A DNA stretch of 36,524 nucleotides, taken from contig WJMG01000090.1 of assembly GCA_014728075.1 (NCBI GenBank), positions 1 to 36,524 on the forward strand, written 5' to 3'. Shown here in pieces: positions 32,581-36,524 of this stretch. Both the position numbers and the translations under genes were made by a program. The first letter of the stretch is position 1. Each line of letters starts with the position of its first letter. Under the pieces are notes generated by a model. It made no database searches. It was given only the letters and a program-made list of their open reading frames with translations, and was not told the origin of the DNA. This DNA is from Candidatus Omnitrophota bacterium (GTDB lineage: Bacteria > Omnitrophota > Gorgyraeia > Tantalellales > Tantalellaceae).

Positions 32581-33342
32581 ATGGGAGCTCAGAAGGCACA
32601 CGGAGTTATACTGAGAAAGTACCTTTTGAGGGAGACCAGCTATATACTTGTGGTCTATACCCGGGAGTTCGGTAAGATAAAAGGCGTCCTGAAGGGCGCC
32701 CGGAACCCGGCGCCTCAATTCGCGGGCAATTTCGAGATATTTTCGCTTTGTCAGCTGCTTTTCTACCGGAGAAAAAAGACCTCGCTGGACCTTATCACGC
32801 AGTGCGAGGCGCTTGAGTTCTACCTTCCGGCCAGAAAACAAATTGAAAGGTTGACATATGCGAATTATTTTATAGAATTAATAGATATTATCTGTAATGA
32901 GAACGATCCGAACCGGGCGATCTTCGGGGCGCTTGTTAAGAGCCTGAGGCTTCTCTCCTCGGGGGCCAGCCCTAAAAGGACCGCCAGGATATTCGAGCTT
33001 AAGCTTCTCGAGGCGCTTGGTTTAAGCCCCGGAGTGCAAGAGTGTGTAGGCTGCGGCCGTAAGAGCGAAACGGGTATGTCGTTCAGTGTAAGCTCAGGAG
33101 GTACGCTTTGTTCGGGGTGTGCCGTGAAAGACCCGAAAAGTTTTCCTATATCGGCCGGCACGGTGAATTTTATCAGAAGGATACAGTCCAGCTCTTTTGA
33201 GAGGACCGGGCATATAAAAGTTTCCAGGGAAGTCGGGGTCGAAATAGAAAAGCTTCTGAAAGCGTTCCTCGAATTCCATGTTAACAGGCAATCGAGGTCG
33301 ATGGATTTTGTCAAGCACCTAGAAAAAGCCGGGATGGCTTAG
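32581..33342 (+). CDS. recO: DNA repair protein RecO
   Basis: RecO helps load RecA at single-stranded gaps by annealing and by working with RecR. The 253-residue protein has an N-terminal OB fold (about 1-80, with GVILRKYLLRETSYILVVYT and FGKIKGVLKGAR) and a helical C-terminal domain with a four-cysteine zinc knuckle, Cys155/Cys158 and Cys177/Cys180. The ATG at 32581 follows the DUF502 stop by 2 bp. A TTG two codons earlier would overlap it. It lies 11 bp before glyS. Confidence 0.93.
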   Translation: MGAQKAHGVILRKYLLRETSYILVVYTREFGKIKGVLKGARNPAPQFAGNFEIFSLCQLLFYRRKKTSLDLITQCEALEFYLPARKQIERLTYANYFIELIDIICNENDPNRAIFGALVKSLRLLSSGASPKRTARIFELKLLEALGLSPGVQECVGCGRKSETGMSFSVSSGGTLCSGCAVKDPKSFPISAGTVNFIRRIQSSSFERTGHIKVSREVGVEIEKLLKAFLEFHVNRQSRSMDFVKHLEKAGMA

Positions 33343-33353
33343 AAAGCTGAAAA

Positions 33354-34706
33354 ATGTCAAACAGATCTTCCAGTAAAAGAGCGAAGGGTTCCGGCGAGGA
33401 AATGGTGAGCGTCGCTTTGAAGGACATAGCCAATCTTTGCAAGAGGCGGGGATTCATATTCCAGGACAGCGAGATATACGGGGGCATAGGAAGCGTCTGG
33501 GATTACGGCCCTCTCGGGGTCGAGCTCAAGAACAGCGTGAAATCACAGTGGTGGAAAAGCATGGTCTACGACCGCAACGATATCGTGGGCCTTGACTCGG
33601 CCATACTTATGAACCCCGAGGTCTGGAAGGCTTCGGGGCATGTCGGGTCCTTCGCCGACATGATGGTGGACTGCAAAGAGTGCAGAAAGAGGTACAGGAT
33701 AGACCACCTGAAAGAGAGCAATTGCCCGGAATGCGGAGGGGATCTTACAGAGCCCAGGAGTTTCAACCTGATGTTCAAGACACAGGTAGGTTCCGTGGAG
33801 GGGCAGACCACGGATGTTTACCTGAGGCCGGAAACGGCGCAGGGTATTTTCGTTAATTTCGAGAACATACTGAACTCCTCCAGGAAAAAACCGCCTTTCG
33901 GGGTCGCCCAGATAGGCAAATCTTTCAGGAACGAGATAACCACGGGTAATTTCACTTTCAGGAGCCGCGAGTTCGAGCAGATGGAGATGGAGTTCTTCGT
34001 CAAGCCCGGGGAAGACGAAGAGTGGTACGAGTACTGGGTCAACGCCCGTTTCGAGTGGTACAGGTCGCTCGGGATAAGAAAAGAGAACCTCAGGCTCCGT
34101 GAGCACGATAAGGACGAACTGGCCCATTATTCCAAGAGATGCCACGATGTTGAATACCTTTTCCCCATGGGCTGGTCGGAGCTCGAGGGTATCGCCAACA
34201 GGTCGGATTTCGATCTTACCCAGCATTCCAAGCTGAGCGGCCGTGAACTTAACTACCTTGATACATCTACCGGGGAAAGGTATGTCCCTTATGTCATAGA
34301 GCCCTCCGGAGGTGTGGACAGGGCCGTCCTGGCCTTTCTTGTGGATGCCTACAGAAAAGAGACCGTGAAGGGCAGAGACCGTGTGTTCCTTTCGATAGAT
34401 AAAAGGCTCGCCCCGATAAAAATAGCTGTCCTGCCGCTTTTGAAAAAGAACGGTGAGATAGTTGAAATGGCCCACAGGTTGAGGAACGAACTGGGCGGAA
34501 GGTACAGGGTGGTCTACGACGATACGGCCGCTATCGGCCGCCTGTACCGAAGACAGGACGAGATAGGGACACCTTATTGCGTAACGGTCGATGTCGATTC
34601 CCTGACGGACGGAAAGGTCACGGTCAGGGACAGGGATACGATGGAGCAGGAAAGAGTGGAAGCGTCCAGACTGAATGATTATATGCTGGAGAGGCTGCCC
34701 TTCTGA
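33354..34706 (+). CDS. glyS: Glycine-tRNA ligase, dimeric single-chain type
   Basis: GlyRS charges tRNA-Gly. The 450-residue protein is the alpha2 (glyQS) type, not the two-subunit glyQ/glyS type. It shows GSVWDYGPLGVELKN, a zinc-type cysteine set Cys107/Cys110 and Cys124/Cys127, RPETAQGIFVNF, motif 2 GKSFRNEITTGNFTFRSREF, EPSGGVDRA, and the anticodon domain from about residue 355. The first 16 residues are Ser/Lys-rich and unconserved. ATG 33402 is an alternative start with family sequence right after it, but its GAGGA is too close, so I keep 33354. It is in the recO-glyS-ppdK group. Confidence 0.95.
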   Translation: MSNRSSSKRAKGSGEEMVSVALKDIANLCKRRGFIFQDSEIYGGIGSVWDYGPLGVELKNSVKSQWWKSMVYDRNDIVGLDSAILMNPEVWKASGHVGSFADMMVDCKECRKRYRIDHLKESNCPECGGDLTEPRSFNLMFKTQVGSVEGQTTDVYLRPETAQGIFVNFENILNSSRKKPPFGVAQIGKSFRNEITTGNFTFRSREFEQMEMEFFVKPGEDEEWYEYWVNARFEWYRSLGIRKENLRLREHDKDELAHYSKRCHDVEYLFPMGWSELEGIANRSDFDLTQHSKLSGRELNYLDTSTGERYVPYVIEPSGGVDRAVLAFLVDAYRKETVKGRDRVFLSIDKRLAPIKIAVLPLLKKNGEIVEMAHRLRNELGGRYRVVYDDTAAIGRLYRRQDEIGTPYCVTVDVDSLTDGKVTVRDRDTMEQERVEASRLNDYMLERLPF

Positions 34707-34748
34707 ACGCCATCGCGCGAAGAAGGCGTGCTGAGATCCATATTTTAA

Positions 34749-34762
34749 GGCCGGCACCGGCC
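34749..34762. other. Short GC palindrome in the glyS-ppdK spacer
   Basis: GGCCGG and CCGGCC flank two bases. As RNA this would be a 5-bp stem with a 4-base loop. There is no T-tract, so it is a weak terminator candidate at best. It lies 33 bp before the ppdK start. Confidence 0.3.
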
Positions 34763-34794
34763 GGTTAAACCAAAGAAGGAGGCAAGAGAGAAAA

Positions 34795-36524
34795 ATGGCA
34801 AAGAAGACTGTGAAGAAATATGTATACTTTTTCGGGAAAGGCGGATCCGAAGGTAAGGCTTCGATGAAGGAGCTTCTCGGGGGAAAAGGGGCCAATCTGG
34901 CCGAGATGGCCAGTATCGGTGTTCCTGTCCCTCCCGGGTTCACGATATCCACCGAGGTTTGTGAATATTATTACAAGCACGGGAAAAAGAAACCCGGAGC
35001 CCTGCAGAAACAGATAGACGCTAATGTGAAAAAGCTGGAGAAGGCCATGGGCGCGCAGTTCGGAGATCCCAAGAACCCGCTTCTTGTTTCTGTCCGTTCG
35101 GGTGCCGCCGTATCCATGCCGGGTATGATGGATACGGTCCTCAACCTCGGCATCAACGACGATGTGGTCAAGGGTCTTATTGCCAAGACCGGGAACGAGA
35201 GAATGGGATGGGATTCCTATCGTCGTTTCATAAATATGTTCGGCGATGTCTGTATGGGGGTCGACCACGAGCATTTTGAGGAAGAGCTTTCCAGGATAAA
35301 GAAAAAATACAAGAGGGAACTGGATACCGATCTTACCGTTGACGAGCTCAAGGAGGTCGTCGCGGCCTACAAGAAGGTCTACAAGAAACATGTAGGGAAG
35401 AATTTTCCTACGGATCCCCGCGTTCAGCTCAAGCACGCCGTTGACGCCGTGATCGGTTCCTGGAACATTCCCAGGGCCGTGGCCTACAGGCGTATAAACA
35501 AACTGTCGGGGCTCAAGGGAACGGCAGTGAATGTCCAGGCAATGGCTTTCGGCAACATGGGGAGCAATTCCGGTACGGGCGTCGCCTTTACCCGTAACCC
35601 GGCTACCGGAGAGAACAAGTTCTACGGAGAATACCTTATAAACGCGCAGGGAGAGGATGTCGTAGCGGGAATAAGGACCCCTCAGCCGCTGGCCACGCTC
35701 AGAAAGAAAATGCCGAAAATATACAAACAGCTCAACTCCATACGCCTTAAACTCGAGAAACATTACAAGGATATGCAGGATGTGGAGTTCACCATTCAGG
35801 AAGGCAAGCTTTACATGCTCCAGACCAGGACCGGGAAAAGGACGGGCCTGGCCGCGGTGAAAATGGCCGTGGACATGGTCAAAGAGAACCTTATCAATCC
35901 TAAGACCGCTCTGCAGAGGATCGAGGGGGACCATCTGAACCAGCTGCTTTTCCCTATCTTCGATGTCAAGGACAAGGAAGCTGCGGTAAAGGCGAACAAG
36001 TGCGTGGCAAAAGGCCTTCCCGCCGGACCCGGGGCAGCTTACGGGCATGTCTGTTTTACCGCCGATGACGCCGTTAAAGTGGCGAGAACGGGGAAGAAGG
36101 TAGTGCTTGTCCGCAAGGAAACCTCTCCGGAGGATGTAAGCGGCATGTGGGCGGCCGAAGCCATCCTTACTTCGACCGGTGGCATGACCTCTCACGCCGC
36201 TGTGGTCGCGCGCGGTTGGGGTAAATGCTGCATAGTCGGCTGCGCGGCCCTGGACATAGACTACAGTAAGAAAAAGATAAAGGTCGGCAACAGGGTCATA
36301 AAGAACCACGAAATGATCTCCGTGGACGGTACCACCGGTGAGGTAATACTGGGCAAAGTTGAGACATCCGCGTCACCTGTTGTTCTCGGTATACTGGAAG
36401 GTGACAAAAAGGCGATGAGGTCGCCGATATGCAAGATGTTCAAGGAGATAATGAAATGGTCCGATAAATACCGTAAGATAAAAATAAGGACCAACGCCGA
36501 TACTCCCAAAGACGCGTCCAATGC
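34795..36524 (+). CDS. ppdK: Pyruvate, phosphate dikinase, 3' truncated by window edge
   Basis: PpdK interconverts pyruvate, ATP and phosphate with phosphoenolpyruvate, AMP and pyrophosphate. About 576 of an expected 880-900 residues are visible. The N-terminal nucleotide domain has LLGGKGANLAEMASIGVPVPPGF written in the usual order, then SVRSGAAVSMPGMMDTVLNLG and GSNSGTGVAFTRNPATGE. The central domain has the phosphorylated histidine His467 in GGMTSHAAVVARGWGKCC, with Thr465 in the place used for regulation in plants. The C-terminal PEP barrel is only begun. AAGGAGG lies 12 bases before the ATG. A shorter PEP synthase is excluded by these motifs. Confidence 0.96.
   Translation, partial: MAKKTVKKYVYFFGKGGSEGKASMKELLGGKGANLAEMASIGVPVPPGFTISTEVCEYYYKHGKKKPGALQKQIDANVKKLEKAMGAQFGDPKNPLLVSVRSGAAVSMPGMMDTVLNLGINDDVVKGLIAKTGNERMGWDSYRRFINMFGDVCMGVDHEHFEEELSRIKKKYKRELDTDLTVDELKEVVAAYKKVYKKHVGKNFPTDPRVQLKHAVDAVIGSWNIPRAVAYRRINKLSGLKGTAVNVQAMAFGNMGSNSGTGVAFTRNPATGENKFYGEYLINAQGEDVVAGIRTPQPLATLRKKMPKIYKQLNSIRLKLEKHYKDMQDVEFTIQEGKLYMLQTRTGKRTGLAAVKMAVDMVKENLINPKTALQRIEGDHLNQLLFPIFDVKDKEAAVKANKCVAKGLPAGPGAAYGHVCFTADDAVKVARTGKKVVLVRKETSPEDVSGMWAAEAILTSTGGMTSHAAVVARGWGKCCIVGCAALDIDYSKKKIKVGNRVIKNHEMISVDGTTGEVILGKVETSASPVVLGILEGDKKAMRSPICKMFKEIMKWSDKYRKIKIRTNADTPKDASN

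Noticed and set aside
34707-34762. Intrinsic terminator after glyS
   Set aside because: ACGCC/GGCGT and GGCCGG/CCGGCC stems are present, but neither is followed by a T-run.
34765-36309. Long open frame on the minus strand (over 500 codons) opposite ppdK
   Set aside because: It lies fully opposite a gene with clear catalytic motifs, its translation shows no family signature, and such antisense frames recur opposite most genes here (for example 21978-23396 and 33543-34952). It reflects codon bias.
1-36524. CRISPR arrays, tRNA or rRNA genes, insertion sequences, defence or phage genes
   Set aside because: I scanned the spacers on both strands. All are under about 260 bp and none has spaced direct repeats, a tRNA cloverleaf or transposase-like frames. 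The window is housekeeping.

Overview
This is a gene-dense bacterial window with about 30 protein genes, all on the + strand, short spacers and several 4-56 bp overlaps. I see no tRNA, rRNA, CRISPR array, insertion sequence or phage gene. Spacers carry small palindromes and degenerate 7-nt repeats. Isoleucine is very often ATA and arginine very often AGG or AGA. The organism is inferred, not proven. DapL-type lysine synthesis, a GuaB3-type IMPDH, aspartate-dehydrogenase NAD synthesis, pyruvate phosphate dikinase, a PgpH-type HD phosphodiesterase and a small lipoprotein with a GNRGYIEGTPPP segment together suggest an uncultivated anaerobe of the PVC/Omnitrophota type.

Region 1 (1-16556) is a biosynthetic supercluster. 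It holds arginine genes argC(partial)-J-B-D-F-G-H, lysine/diaminopimelate genes lysA-dapF-dapA-dapB-dapL, then folK, panC, nadA and an aspartate dehydrogenase (nadX). The arginine set covers acetylglutamate to arginine with acetyl recycling by ArgJ. The lysine set covers aspartate semialdehyde to lysine by the one-step LL-DAP aminotransferase route. NadX and NadA together would give quinolinate.

Region 2 (16557-23381) holds a Na+/phosphate symporter-like protein with a PhoU-like tail, a GuaB3 IMP dehydrogenase-family gene with a near-consensus promoter and a clear terminator, and dnaE, which has an extended -10 promoter just after that terminator.

Region 3 (23382-26996) has an HU/IHF protein behind its own sigma70-like promoter, followed closely by hisS and aspS.

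Region 4 (26997-36524) starts with a small lipoprotein. It continues with a version of the phoH-pgpH-ybeY-dgkA-recO-glyS neighbourhood known from Firmicutes. Here the kinase is fused to a PAP2 phosphatase domain, and a DUF502 membrane protein sits where era lies in Bacillus. Pyruvate phosphate dikinase runs off the right edge.

No dramatic new system is visible. The best leads are the kinase-phosphatase fusion, the repeated palindrome in front of unrelated genes, the recurring 7-nt-period spacer repeats, and signature residues in AspRS and YbeY. No spacer exceeds about 260 bp. The largest (16557-16809) holds only a promoter that I can recognise.
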